Source of the DNA: Aquila chrysaetos chrysaetos | Taxonomy: Eukaryota > Chordata > Aves > Accipitriformes > Accipitridae | Reading direction: 5' to 3' | Length of the DNA stretch: 64,000 nt | Assembly (NCBI RefSeq): GCF_900496995.4 | Contig: NC_044020.1 | Span: forward strand, 14,402,001-14,466,000 | Shown here: positions 20,721 through 33,302 of the stretch, piece by piece | Numbering within the stretch: the first letter of the stretch is position 1 | Layout of the letters: every line of letters begins with the position of its first letter | Notes under the pieces: generated by a model | What the model was told of the DNA's origin: nothing | Seen by the model: the letters and a program-made list of their open reading frames with translations, nothing else | Databases searched by the model: none | Translations under genes and position numbers: made by a program

Positions 20721-23700
20721 GCGGTGCCGGCGCTGTCTCCCGGACCGCCGCTGCGGGGCCCGGGCCCTGTACGGCCCACGGCGGGGGTCCGGGGCGGCAG
20801 CTGAGGGCAGACGGAGGCCGCGGAGGCCGCGCCTGCGAGCCCCGGCGCCGGGGTGAGCGCCACGCAGCCGGCCGGGTTGTGTCAGGAGGTGCTTAAACCG
20901 GGGCTGCGCTAACTTCACGGGAGGGGCGTTCAGTAGGGCTCCCCGGCGGGTAGCCCTCCCGCAGCACCTCGGTCCCTGGATGTCACACCTCAGCCGTCGC
21001 CGGGGTGGGGGTGACAGAGGGGACGTGAGACAGCGGCGTCTCCCTGCGCCCTAAGAGCTGTTCGCGGGTTGCGTGCCTCAGGCCGAGGGAGGGCTGAGCC
21101 CCTTGCTGGAGCAGCACGTCCCCACGACAGGGATGGTGGCCTGGGCTGGTCCCCCTTGCCGGGGCCTTCTGACCCTGCTGTGCTGATACAGTGAGACGGG
21201 CTAGAGAAACCTCGGTGTGGCTGGCTTGTGAGAGTGGGGAGAACCTGTTTCCTGCTCCAGATGGGACAAATGCAGCTTTCACTTCAAGGGAGAGTGAGCT
21301 GTGGCTTAGGAGTATGTTAGGATAAAGTCAGTTTAAAAACAGAACTTTATTTTGCATGTTGGGAGAGGTTCTTTAAAGTGTTTTGAATGTTGCAGAAGAG
21401 AAACAGTGACTTTTTAATGAGTGACATAATGATCAAATTGTCCCTCTGTCTTTAGGGAGGTGCTGAGGGCATTTCAGAATAAAATGCATGATTGTAATCA
21501 TACATGGTAGGTAGCCAGTAATCTCACATCAGAAACTGGCTTTGAAATTTTTGCAGACAAGCGTACGCTGTTCTGCTGAAGAGGTTGCAGCGCAGTGGAA
21601 AAAACCAGACTTGCCCGGGAGGCTTTGCTGCTTCCTCAGACGTGGAGAGTTTCTTCAGGTGTGAGTGTTTGCTCTGGGTGCCTCTCCCACAGCAAAGGCC
21701 CCTGCTCTCTACAGCCTGGTATTTTTTGCTCCATTTAACTAAGGGCAGGCAAGGTAATTGGTTTTCCTCTTTAATGTTCCTCCTGTTTTGTGTCAGCACC
21801 ATCAGCCATCTCCGGCAGGATGCAATGTGTTTTCACATGTGTTTTCACTTGGATCATGAAACCGTTATATAACTTGGTGCTTATCTCTTACCTCTTGGGT
21901 TTGGTTTTCCCTGGTGGTTTCTAGTCAGAGAGATGCCTCCATCTCATCACAAGAGGCTTCAGGGAGAAGTTCTGTATTTTGTTTTTGCTGTTTGCTCTTG
22001 CGAGTGGGAGACTTTCCCCTCACTGCTGTAAGGCAGGTCAGCTTTCTGCTGTTTATCTCTCCCCAAGGCCTGGCGGGGGCCATCACATGGTGGCAGGGCC
22101 TTGGGGGAAGAAGTACTGCGTGTGTCACCAGGTGACAGCTAGCCTGGTAAATCTTGTGCGCTGTGTCCTTGATAACATGGCCAGCTGTTTCTTTACAGTG
22201 AGTGCTGGCGATGAGGAACTGTGCGGGGGAGGAGGAGGATTGTTCTTTTTTTTTTTCTTGATCCGCATGAGAGGTTTTGCCCTGAAACAGGATGCTTAGT
22301 GTCATGAGTTGTTTGGTTTGTTTTGCTGACGTCGCATTTAGTAACTGCAATTTCACCACAAGTTGTGACTTTGGAGACCAGCAGTGTTTGGTATCTGAGA
22401 AGAACAGGGCCCAGAATAATGGCAGTGGGTATGTCCTTGTGGAGGCAGTCTTTACCGGCAGAGACCCTGTGGCCTGCTGAAAAAGCACAAAGGCGCTTTT
22501 TTTTTTTTTTTTTTTTTTTTTTTTGAGGAGGTGACCGAGTTGCAAGGTGTGGTCATCTCTATTCGTAAGGGGGAGAGCCGCAGGGGTCTGCAGCTTTAGG
22601 GCTACCGACAGATACAGGCATAGCTTAAACCAGTGTTCTGAGGTGAGGGCATGCGGGTTTCAAGCTCGAATCCTTGTGAAGGGCAGCAGGAACTTCTGCC
22701 TTGCTTGGAGCCTTTAAAAGGGGAGGTTTATCTTGCTCCGTGGGGTGCTCCAGTTCACCCTCTGGGTGCCAGCAGGCAGACTTGAGGGCCTTGGCTGAAG
22801 TTGACTGTAGAAGACCTCGGCCTCTTTTTCGCTCCGAGCTCAAATCAAGCCAGGAGCGTATCTTGGTGGATCTCCCATCTTCTCAGAGTTGATGAGGCTT
22901 TTTGTTTTCGCACTAGTATTTGTCCGTTAATCCCCTCTGCTTCAAAACCACACCCCAGGTACAGCCAAGCGCTGAGGAAGCGCTCCCGCTGCCCGTGGCG
23001 GTTACTGGGTGGGAAGGGCAGGTTTAGCCCTGCGGGGGGGGGGAGACCTGGGCAGGAGGAAACCGCCAACTGCCCCAGGCCGGTCAGAACCGCTTCTGGC
23101 CGGCTCTGAAACCGGTGCTGCCACCCGGGGTGATGGGAAGAGCCCGCGTGGCCCCCCCCCAGTCCCCCAGCCAGGGGAGAAGGAGCGCAGCACCTCACCC
23201 TGAAGGGGCTGGCTGCTGAGGGGCCTGTGGCCTGGGCCACCCCCGCCGGGCAGCGGCAGCCGTGGGGACAGCAGCCTGCCCACCCGGCAGCACCGAGGCA
23301 CGATAGGCAGGACTGAGCGGTAAAGGGAAGCATCAGGCACCCAGCCCCACCCTCCGAGCCACCCTCACCTTGGGGGGCATTGGGATGGACTGGGTGTAAT
23401 CTGTGGTGAAAATGGGGGAAGCGGAGAGGGGGACAGAGGGCATTGGTGTTTGGCTTAGAGGCTGGGGAAGGTGGAGAAAGGTGTTTACTGTTTTGTTCTT
23501 CTGTGTTCTTTTTTGCCCCCTCAGTGCCTGAATCGGTGAAATGAAGTCTGTCTTAACTGGCGATAAATCAGCTTAGATTGCCCTGAGATGAGACTGTTTT
23601 GCCTGGGACGGTAGCTGTTCGATAATGTGTGTGACACCCAGCCCTGTCACGGCCTGGAACTGGAGTAATGAGAAGGACTCTGGAAGAAGCCATGATCCTG

Positions 23701-26700
23701 GTCCTGGGAATATGTGGTGGTGGAAGTGGCGCAGCCAGTGTGTGTCCAGGGGTGAGTGCAGACAGTGTATGAACAGCTGCAGAAAGGAGGGACCTGGGGA
23801 CACCATTGCTGGGTGGGAAGGTGATTGGGAAGAGATAGACAGGTGCTTCATCCAAGCCCGTGCCCCAGTGGCCTGGTGTAGTGGTGTCTCCACATGTAGG
23901 TTCCAAATGCACAGGTCGAGGAGCTGCAGAGGTGCTGGCTGTGAAACATGGGGAGGAAGGCATGCTGCTGTGATGCGGCTCTGTGCTGGGGCTTGCCATG
24001 TGCTGCAAATGGGGCTTCAGAGAGACCAGGACTGCTTAGCAGACCGGGGGAGCCAGGCTGATGATTTTTGTTGGAGTAATGTGCATTAACAAGTGCTCAG
24101 GGTGAAGGAGAGGCCCTTGGTCAGAAGTGAGCACTAGTGCTGAATTGGCCGGATGGAAAGCTGCGTGCCAGGTAGGCCAAGCTGCAGTTGCAGGAGCAGC
24201 AAGTTATCTTAAAGTGATTACCTCAGAGGGGGACCCTGGCACCTCTGAGGGGAAACAGAGGACTGATGGTAAAGTAAAAACAAAGCCCTTTCAGGCAGCC
24301 TGAGTTGCAAGGTTAAGTAGATCTGTGGAGATGGGAGTGCTGCTCCCCAGAGTGTGAGCGCTCTCTTGACAGTCCTTTGTTCAGAATTAAACTACAGAAA
24401 TGCTAAACACTTGCAGCAACTGGTGTCCCTGCAGTGGCTGTGGCAGTGCTGGGAAGCCAGAGCAAATGGGATACAGCTTTTGTCTTGGAAGAGCAGAGTT
24501 CTGGGGTGTTTGAGCTCTATGCTGCTTGCAAGCACTGCCCTGCACAAGAGAGGAAGGCTTTAGGATCTGCTAGTGAAGGGCTGTGTGGAGCAATGGCCCG
24601 ATCCTGCTGAACCCACAGCTGAGACACACCCACAGAGGGACTGGGAAGAAGCAGGTAATCGACTGCCGTTGCTTGGACTGCTGGATTGTGTTTACAGGCA
24701 AGGAGGAAGGGACCCTGAAAAAGTGGAGATCACTGATGCCGTGGCCTGAAAGCTTCAGGGTCTGAGCACAGTAACTACTGCCCCTCTGGTATCACCTGAT
24801 AAGCTGGTGGGGTGTCAAGGAGTGACTTAAGTGTATTGTACTGGAGAGAGCATCCCAGAAGACAGGCAGGAGATTAGCGGCATGGCCAAGGATAATGCTG
24901 GGAGTCCAGTAGTATGGTTGACCTTGGAAAAAGTTTTAGAAGGGGTTGGAAAGTATATGTTAAGATTGTTGCAGTGTTGATCCTGATAATTTTATCTGCT
25001 GGGGGAGGGGTGGGTTTGTGATCTGTGTTACGTTCACATTGGTGAGATGTTAACTACACTAGTCTGGTCTGCTGGGACAAGGGATGGAGTTTATAATGAA
25101 TATACATTACGATTGTGATGATGTTAAAGGTACAGTTTATATAAGGGTGAAACAATTCTTAATATATTTTTCAATAAGGTGAAGGGTGGAATGTAAAGGA
25201 CAGAAATTGCAGGGGATGTCAGGGGATGGCAGTGGTGACCTGTGTGGAGACCATGAACTGCTCAGTGCCAGCCAGAACCAGCTACCTCCGACACCAATGT
25301 AAACACTATATCATGCCAAAATTTAAACCCACAGTGCCCTGGCTCAGACACACTGTTGGAAATACAGGTGCACAATTTGAAAGAGATCCATGCTGAAAGG
25401 GCTTACTTCTGAGGGGACTGCAGCTGGTGGATGAGCCATGCTGGAGCAAGGAAACCCCTGAAGGCACTGTGGCCACTGGGTGACCTATGCTGGAGAAGGT
25501 ATACCACTGAAAAGACAGCAGTCTAAACCTTTGGCTCTCCCTGCACCACAGCAAACATTGTACCTTTACTGTTCAATAAAAATGGGTATTTGGTCTCAGC
25601 AGAGCTGTTTCACCTCAGCCTGGGGATTGCTGAGGGTTTTATGGGTTGCTTCCTTCAGGAAGCTGCAAAACTTCTTGGATTCTTGGATTATGTGTTCATG
25701 AATTGGAAGTGGAAATTTTGGGAAGAAGGTCCTAAGGTGCCTCTTTTCTTGAACAGAGTTTTTACTGTTTTCCCATGAAACCCAGTATGCAACTTTATGA
25801 TTATGTGTTTGGTCACCTGCCCAGTAGGAGGAAACAGAAAGGTGACAGCCACAAAAGCAAATACTTCCTCATCTCACTTCGTGGTGGTGTTAAAGGAGCC
25901 TTGATTGTTCTGATGGCTTGAATTTGGGCATCAGGTGGAAAGGAGGTTTGGGGATCAGTTCCTTGAGACCTACTCTGCATGTCCCCTGTGCCAGATATGC
26001 TCCAGAGTGGGTGTCCGTGCGTGTAGGGGTGTGTGGGGAACTGAGGTGTCCAGCTCTGCTGTCACTGGGACTTGTGTCTCTGCACCATGCCTTCTGGGGC
26101 TGGGATCTGCCAGAGGCAGAGAGGCCACAGGGGTTGGTGGGCTCAGACCCAGCCGCTCCCCCATGGGGGGGAGCAAGCCCCTGATACTGCAGGGCTGTGG
26201 GAGGGCTTGGGACCCCCAGCTGCAGCCCTGGGGCTGTGGGGCCAGGGCGGTGGTGGGAGGGGGTGGCTGGGCTGAAGGGGGCTGCTGGAGGAGGTGGTTG
26301 TAACCAGATGGGCCATCGTACCTGAGCACCTGTCCTGGGCTGGGTGCCCTGGGCTCAGAGCGTTTGGTGCCGCCAGGGAATTGGCCGTCGAAGCAGGGCC
26401 GGCGGGAGGCCGGCAGTTTGGGCGCAGCGCCGAGGGGCTGAGCCTGCCCTGCGGGGAGGCAGACACCCAGGTCGTGTGGCGTCTGAAATGCCCCCCAGCA
26501 CTGCTGGGGGCTGGTGGCCAGCGAGGAGGGCGCAAGGTGGGTCTCCTCTGAGGGCTGGCTGCCCTCTGGTGCCCGGAAGGGGAAAGTGCCGAGTGGCTTT
26601 GCTCTCCCAGGGAGGATTCGTGTCCCCAAGGTGCAGGTGACTGCGGGCGAGCCGTGCATACTTCACCTTTGTTCACAGGCGAGAGGGTGCATGAAGTCTA

Positions 26701-28103
26701 GAGAACCTAAAAAGAGCAAGTCAGGTCTGAACCAAGGGCAGCTCCCACCATGGGTGTAATGGATCATGCTGAAGGCTACTGTCTTGTTCAGCCCAAATCT
26801 CCCTCGGCAGTGATGGGAGCTTAGAAGTTGGCTGGCCCTAAGGTGGGTACCTAAAGTTAGAGGAGATGATTCCCCAGTAGAGACACTTCAGCAGCTGCCT
26901 GTGACTTAAGAGAAAAGGCCAAGGACAGCTGTGCAGAGTGCATCTGAAATACAAAGCACATCTTAAAAACAGAACAGCAAGTAAATTCTCATTTCTTTTG
27001 TTTGGCTGCAGTAGGTTAACATCTATTAGTTCTGTACAGAAGCACTAAAAATACTTGTACTGCATTCCTCTGCCACATTTTTTTTCTGTCCCGGGGGTTG
27101 TATATTACCATCTTTTGGAAGTTTTAGTCTGAGAAAAATTTAACAGTTTTATCTGCAAAAAGCAGCATATCAAACTCAAAAATAACAGAGCTAGAAAAGA
27201 ACAAACTCAGTTCCTAAAGTCAAATAGTATTGGGGGTCCAGCATCCTGTCTCACTTCTAACTATAATGTCTACACAGGAGCATAAACACTCACACTTTCA
27301 AAGCAAAAGATCTTTTTGGTCAGGCAGGAATCTTTTATTTTCATTGTTGCATTTAAAGATCAGTTTTCTCAAATATAGGCACTTGAATTAAATGGCAGGT
27401 GCAAGTTCTGAGTTTTTTGTTTGGGGTTTGGTTTTTTTTTTTTTTGCTTGTTAACAATTTTCCATATAAGGATAGAATTTTACAATTAGCAGTAATTTGA
27501 AGCACATGTTGAAATTGTATTGTATCCAAAAATCCACCACGCTGTTGTATTCTGACACATAGGAGAAAGCTTGTATAAAGATACTGCCAAGCATGCACCT
27601 GTATGTTTTCTGCATATGGATTTTTTTTCTTTTTTTAAGAAAGGGATTAAGTATTTAAAAAAAACCCCAAACCACACAAACCCTTTCTCAGTTAGTTCTG
27701 GCATGGTGAAACTCCTGGTTGTCTCACTCATCCTAAGGAAGTTAGTCTTTAGTTCACATTTCTCAGAGATTTTTCTCCAGTGCTCACAACTGCTGAATAT
27801 CCTCCTTAGCCTGTTGTGTTGATGCAAAATAAAGTATAAATGTGAATGTGTAGTTCAAAGTCTCTCCCTGTTTTCTCCTTAATTCCACATTTTGGCAGAG
27901 AATTATGAAAGCTCACATTTTATTCTTTAGAACAATTTTACTGTATCCTTCTTTCAAAAAAGAAACAACAACAACAAAATAATCACTGAATACATATCCT
28001 GTGACTTCATTGGCTGCAAGTGGAAAGATGCAGTAAGAAAGCTAGATAAATTGATAGGAAGAATATCAGACCAAGCTCTGGAGGAGAGCAGATATGACCA
28101 TCT
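20721..28103. other. AKR1B1 5' flank, partly duplicated upstream of the second copy
   Basis: No gene is recognised. Several stretches match, in order, the 5' flank of the second AKR1B copy with moderate divergence: about 21050-21290 with 39110-39350, 21415-21610 with 39475-39660, 25600-25735 with 41600-41735, and 26400-26650 with 41730-41980. The last pair share tgcaggtgactgcgggcga. This flank is longer than its partner, so insertions are likely; 24.6-25.6 kb reads like a transposon relic that I cannot name. A run of about 28 T lies at 22497-22524. Confidence 0.6.
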
Positions 28104-28146
28104 TCAGTATTCTGCATTGGAAGGGTACTCCTTGTGAGTTTTGCAC
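28104..28146 (-). pseudogene. Orphan AKR1B terminal exon 10
   Basis: The 43 bases have the exact length and phase of AKR1B exon 10, with an intact AG acceptor just upstream on the gene strand. They encode CKTHKEYPSNAEY and stop TGA at 28104-28106. No exon 9 or other AKR1B exon lies between it and exon 10 of the second copy at 30680. Flanking 3' sequence (27.3-28.15 kb) also resembles the 3' region of the other copies. It is either the remnant of a deleted fourth gene or an alternative last exon for the second copy. Phe to Ser in the usual YPFNAEY tail fits relaxed selection. Confidence 0.8.
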
Positions 28147-30111
28147 CTGAAGGGAATAAGACTTAATTTCAACCATAATTTTTTTTTTATATTAGATAAA
28201 TTCTAGGGACTTATATACATATATTTTAGAATATCTTATGTCATCTCAAATTATCAGTGTACCGAGACAAACATTTGCACATTGTGTTTTTTTCCTGTTG
28301 GAATGAGAGAGAATAAGTACTAACACCACCTAAAGCTGTAATGTATCTGAGGTTCATTGTCCTGTCTCTCTCAGAACCATAACACTGAAGCCAAAAATGC
28401 AAGTTTTCTTCACACTTCATTTGAAAACAAAAGCTTCTTTCTTTTTAATCACATAAAAAGACTAAGTTCTTTTTGCATTTGTCACGGGGTAAGGGAGCAC
28501 CAGGCAATGTGACACTGCTAAGCTGAATTCACCAAGTGGACTAATGGAGGAATAGCCTGTCAGGAAGAGTGTTCCAGAGGCACAGGAGTCTTGGTACATA
28601 TGAGCTATGGATGTGAAAGCGATAGAAGAACAATACCTGGAAATATTCACAAGGCGTAACATTCTGTGTCCCTCATCTACTATACCAGCGAGTCAGTGTG
28701 GTCTCAACCTGGGGGAAATGCAACACACTCACCTGTCTTAGTGTCAGGCTCTGGGCAGTGGCTCAGCACTAACACCTACCATCACACCTTGTCTCCACAT
28801 CATTTTGGATACCTGTGGAGTGATGTTTCCCCATAGTCTGTTTTATTGTGGGTTTTTAAAGCTAGATGCCAGCACAGGCTGGCAGCCAGATCAAGTCTAC
28901 GCTATTACCATCTAGTTTCCAGGTGTATGTACCAAGACTCCTTACGCAATTCTTGTTTGCACTGGCTGGTCAGCCATGGTTCATTATATGCAGTTATTCT
29001 ACTCCTGATCAAGGCAAGATCTTGATGCTCCTGTGCCATTCAACCTCTCAGCCTTTCTGTCATCTGTCAAACATCTTTCATACATGCACTCATACTTACA
29101 AACTAATAATGTACAATGCAAGTAGCTCAAGCTTGTATAAGCATATTCACTTGTTGCACACTAAATTGTAATAGAAGTTAGTATGGCACAAGCAGTAAGT
29201 CAGTCAGCATTGGGTCCTAATACTATTAACCTTTACAAAAGCAGGTTTCTGTTAATTGTCTAGTTCTCAAGGAAGTTTCCAAAACCACCCTCTTGCTCAA
29301 GATACAACTCAAACTTCATATGCTTTTCTCAGACCCTACAGCTTGATCTGGTGTGGATGTTATAGACCAGAATGCAGTACTTGTACTGCAGATGCCCTAT
29401 GTCCACCAGCCCAATGCACGTTGCACTTAACAGTCCCCCAAAGTACTATGCTGTTGCAACACCTCCTAGCAATCCTAGCACTGCCCCAGCAAGGCTCACC
29501 TGCATCCTCCACCATGAAGGACAGGCTTTGTCAGGGGAAAGCTTTACTCATACATACAGTTACAGTTAAGAGAGACCTGTCCCAGTGACCATTCCACTGA
29601 GTCAGCACAGCATAGCCTGGAGGGAACATAACATTTCCCTCCAGTGTCAGGCTCTGGGGCAGCAGCTCAGTATTAACAGTTCCGCCTTGCACCGTCTGCT
29701 TCTGTGCAGTACCAGGCACCTGCTTAATGCAGTCTCCCCTCTCCTCCCAGTCTCTGTTACTCTGGGCTTTTAACAGCCAGATGTCAGCACAGGTTACCAA
29801 CCAAATCAGTCCACAGTGATACCACTGTACAGCTATCCAGCAGTTTCAGGTGTTGGTCTCCTGTTGCTTGTTGATCCACAGTCCATACTAAGGCCTGTCA
29901 TACTTGACTGTTCTTGTCAGCATTGCTCTGTCAGCCAAAGCTTACTGCACCAAGTAATTCAAGTTTTGATCAAGACAAGACCTTGATGCTACTGTGACAT
30001 CAAATTGAATATGGATGATGGTTTCCATTGACACTGTTGATGCCAGTGGCTTGGTTTATCAATTTTTCACAATAGAACAGAACTTCAAAACCAGCAGTAA
30101 TCTAAACAGTT
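28147..30111. other. Spacer between orphan exon 10 and the second AKR1B copy
   Basis: No exon is recognised. It contains a diverged direct repeat: about 28735-29045 resembles about 29640-30000. Shared phrases in the same order include gtgtcaggctctggg, ccagatg(c/t)cagcacagg and ttgatgct(c/a)ctgtg. The origin of the repeat is unknown; it could be an old transposon or a local duplication. Confidence 0.5.
28735..30000 (+). repeat. Diverged direct repeat, two units about 300 bases long, about 900 apart
   Basis: Units at roughly 28735-29045 and 29640-30000 share a series of short matches in the same order with many substitutions and small gaps. Neither unit has a coding frame I recognise. Confidence 0.5.
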
Positions 30112-30117
30112 TTTATT
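30112..30117 (-). terminator. Probable poly(A) signal of the second AKR1B copy
   Basis: AATAAA on the gene strand, 563 bases beyond the stop codon at 30680-30682, the same distance as in AKR1B1. Confidence 0.6.
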
Positions 30118-33062
30118 TGGATAAGAATAAAGTTGAACACTAATTTCTATCCAGTTTCAGCCTGTAAAAGAGTTCAACTGAAATAAGGCCCAGTATGAGT
30201 TGGTATGCACGTGCAGGTCTGGACATTTCTCACATTTATTCTTCTTTCCCAGAAAGCTTTGGGCTGTGCTCTAGAAGTTAATTGTTGTCTTTTATCTTCA
30301 GGCAGTGATTATGTAGTTCATTCTTTCAGGATTTTTCTTCTGTGCTCACATATCCTTACCCTGCAGCCTTAAGTGGTGTTGATGCAAGACAGAAGATAAA
30401 AAAAATCCGTTGCTAGTTTTCTGCTTTGCTATTTCAGCCATGCAGAGACACTCATCTAGTGAGTAGAGAATTATTATAGCCCATATTTTGTTCTTCAGAA
30501 CAATTTTACTATTTCCTTCCACCAAAGAAGAAAAACCCAAACAAAGTCACTGAATACATATACTATGCCTTTGCTGGCAGGAGACATACAGTGTGCAAGC
30601 TATATAGCGGACAACTCTAGGCAATGGTAGATGCTCAATAGACCCCAGAGGCGTGCAGGAAGGCAGGATAAAACTGTCTTCAGTATTCTGCATTGAAAGG
30701 GTACTCCTTGTGATTTTTGCACCTGGAGGAAATCAAATATGAAAGATTACTCTCAAGGCTGAAATAAATGCTATGTAGAACTGCACTGGGTGTATAGAGG
30801 AGTCTTCAAGGGAGGCTCTGAACTGTGTAACTGCAGAATGAATTTAAGAGACCTATTAGTATAGAAATGGCATACATGACCAACAAGTTCAAGTCTTTTC
30901 CTGTTATTCAGGCACTGAATAGTGGTCGGACCACGTTACTTTGTAGATAAAGAGTTCGCGCTGCTGACGGAGAAGACAGCAGTTTCTGTGGCCTTTCAGC
31001 CAAGACTTGCTTGTCTTGCTAGAGGCTTCCAAGGTGCACATCTGCAAGCAGTCATTCTTCATCCTGCACTTCAGATGGTCATTCCCTCCCCCAACCACCT
31101 ATGTAAGAGCTGACATCACTTTATAACTCACAGAAAAAAAATACCACAAATTTAAAACTGCCTAATGCTCATTTCTCCAATATGGACATAGCCAAAGTTA
31201 TCAACTAGAACCCTCCTTTGGAATTCCAGGCACACAGTTTCCTGGATAAAGGATTCACAGTGAACACATAGTATGACTTATACTCATCCTTTAGTCAATC
31301 AAGTGAAAATATAACTCCACTAAGATGTTAAATAACAGCTACTTCCTCCCCCAAATGATTTCAGATTTCAAAATATACCCAATTTAAACAGCTATGCCAG
31401 TACCTGTGAGATCAGAATAAAGATTATTGAAAATGTAAGACTTTGAAGGAAACAAGCTGTCACTTACGTGATCATTTCACAGATCCTCCAGTTTCTGTTT
31501 AAGCTGAGAAGGGTTGCCATCTCCTCTTTAGTCAATTCAAAGTCAAACACCTAAAAGAGAAACAGCTGGAAATCACCTCTTTGAACAAATCAAATCAGAA
31601 GCAAGATTCACAAGATTAATAAACAAGTTCACATTAGAAAGGCTGCAGGCTAGAAATGATGGCTTCATGAGACAGGGAAAGGAAAAAGAAGTATCTTTGG
31701 ATTTTCAAGACTACTGGCAGAGGGAAGAAACAAACAAAAGAGATTGCCAGTTGTAGTTACATGTGCCAGCTGTTCCAAGATGTTTGGTGAGCACCTTAGT
31801 GTTGCAGAATGCCTCTATTTGTGGAAGATGCATTTTCTCCAATTCCAAAGAAACATCTGGAAGACTTTCATATTTCAATAAATCCAGCTATGTTACTTCT
31901 GAAATCTTCATGTCCCATACCAGGAAAAAACCCTGACTTAACAGTCAGAGGAGCGATGTGGTTTATTGACACCAGGACTCTTCCCCTCACATTGCTTACT
32001 CCATATTTTGAGGAACGTTACTGCACTTGGGCTCCAGGCAAGCCCTGCCCACCACTTCATCCACAAGGAGACACTGTATAAGGTGCCTGATACAGTTATC
32101 AACATACTGTTTCCAAGAGCTCTGTCTATCTTTTCTCCAGCTGTAGTTTTCATTGTAGCCCTAATTTCCAGACAGAGAGAAAAACCCCAGTCCTCTTGCC
32201 TGACAAGGACTTGGGAAGGGTGAGAAAGGATCACTCCTTGCTCTGCAGGGAGAAGGCATGCCATCCTCGAAGGGCAGCACCCAGCTCACTTGTAATCATT
32301 CACCTTGGAGTTCTCCACAATGCGCTGTGGTGTGACAGACTTGGGAATCGCAATCACGTTTCTCTGGATCTGGAAGCGAAGGAGAACCTGCAGGAACAGA
32401 CAACTGAGTCAGAGAGGATGGCTCCTGCTCTGGAGGAAGCAGAGCCTGTTCTAACAGCTGTTTTCCCTAAGCTATACCCATTTCTGCAGAGCTGCATTTC
32501 AAATCCTTCCTGTTGCTGTGGCCTAGGTAGCACTTCTGGGAGAGCAAAGAGGGAAGAGCCCACATGGAAGGCCTCCTTTCCCATCCAGTTTGGGACAGTT
32601 AATTCCTTTTCTTCCCACCTGGGCTTTTAGCAGTCCATGCAAGGCTTTCATTCTCTGCAGGAGGACTTTAGAGGGGAAGCGACATCTGTGAAGATGGGTC
32701 AAGAATCCTTTTCTGGCCAAGGGCCAAAGAAATAGTAGCAGCATATATTGTAGGCCACAGTGTAGGCAACCCACATTGCTTGTTAACACCACAAAAGGGC
32801 ACCATAGTTCACAGGGAACACTGATAAAGGTTGTACCCTCTCTTCAGACATAGTTTCCTTAATGGCTGTGTTACTGGAAGGAGTACCCACTGTTTGGCAC
32901 CTACCCACCTGTGCTGGGGTTTTGTTGTGCTTGGCTGCAATCTCTTTGATCTTGGGGTCATCCAGAAGACAAGGCTCCTCTGGCTTAGCCCTACACAGAT
33001 GAAAAAAAGGAAGAAACAGCAAAGAATCACTCCAGAAAGATTCTACCTAGCATGAGTAATTT

Positions 33063-33085
33063 AAAAAAAAAAAAAAAAAAAAAAA
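33063..33085 (+). repeat. Poly-A run in intron 6 of copy 2
   Basis: About 23 A residues followed by tatata, absent from the same intron of the other copies. It may be the tail of a retroposed sequence or simple slippage. Confidence 0.8.
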
Positions 33086-33170
33086 TATATACACCTGCAC
33101 AATTACTCATTCAATTAGTCTGAATGTTTCAAACTTAAACCACACTAACCCACTTGGAAATTACCTGTCA

Positions 33171-33302
<132 letters not shown>

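Noticed and set aside
22326-22336. TGACGTCGC, fitting an antioxidant response core (TGACnnnGC) or CRE-like site upstream of AKR1B1
   Set aside because: A single short motif 1.7 kb from the promoter is expected by chance. I could not check for it in the other flanks at a matching place.
23568-24089. Overlapping frames of about 150 codons on both strands
   Set aside because: No domain, no splice context, and mirrored frames on both strands indicate chance openness in moderately GC-rich DNA.
24600-25600. Possible LTR-type element
   Set aside because: The wording resembles repeats common in bird genomes, but I could not find paired terminal repeats or a coding core, so no element is called.
26143-26676. 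177-codon minus-strand frame in the AKR1B1 5' flank
   Set aside because: The matching duplicated flank near 41.8 kb does not keep the frame, so it is not under protein constraint.
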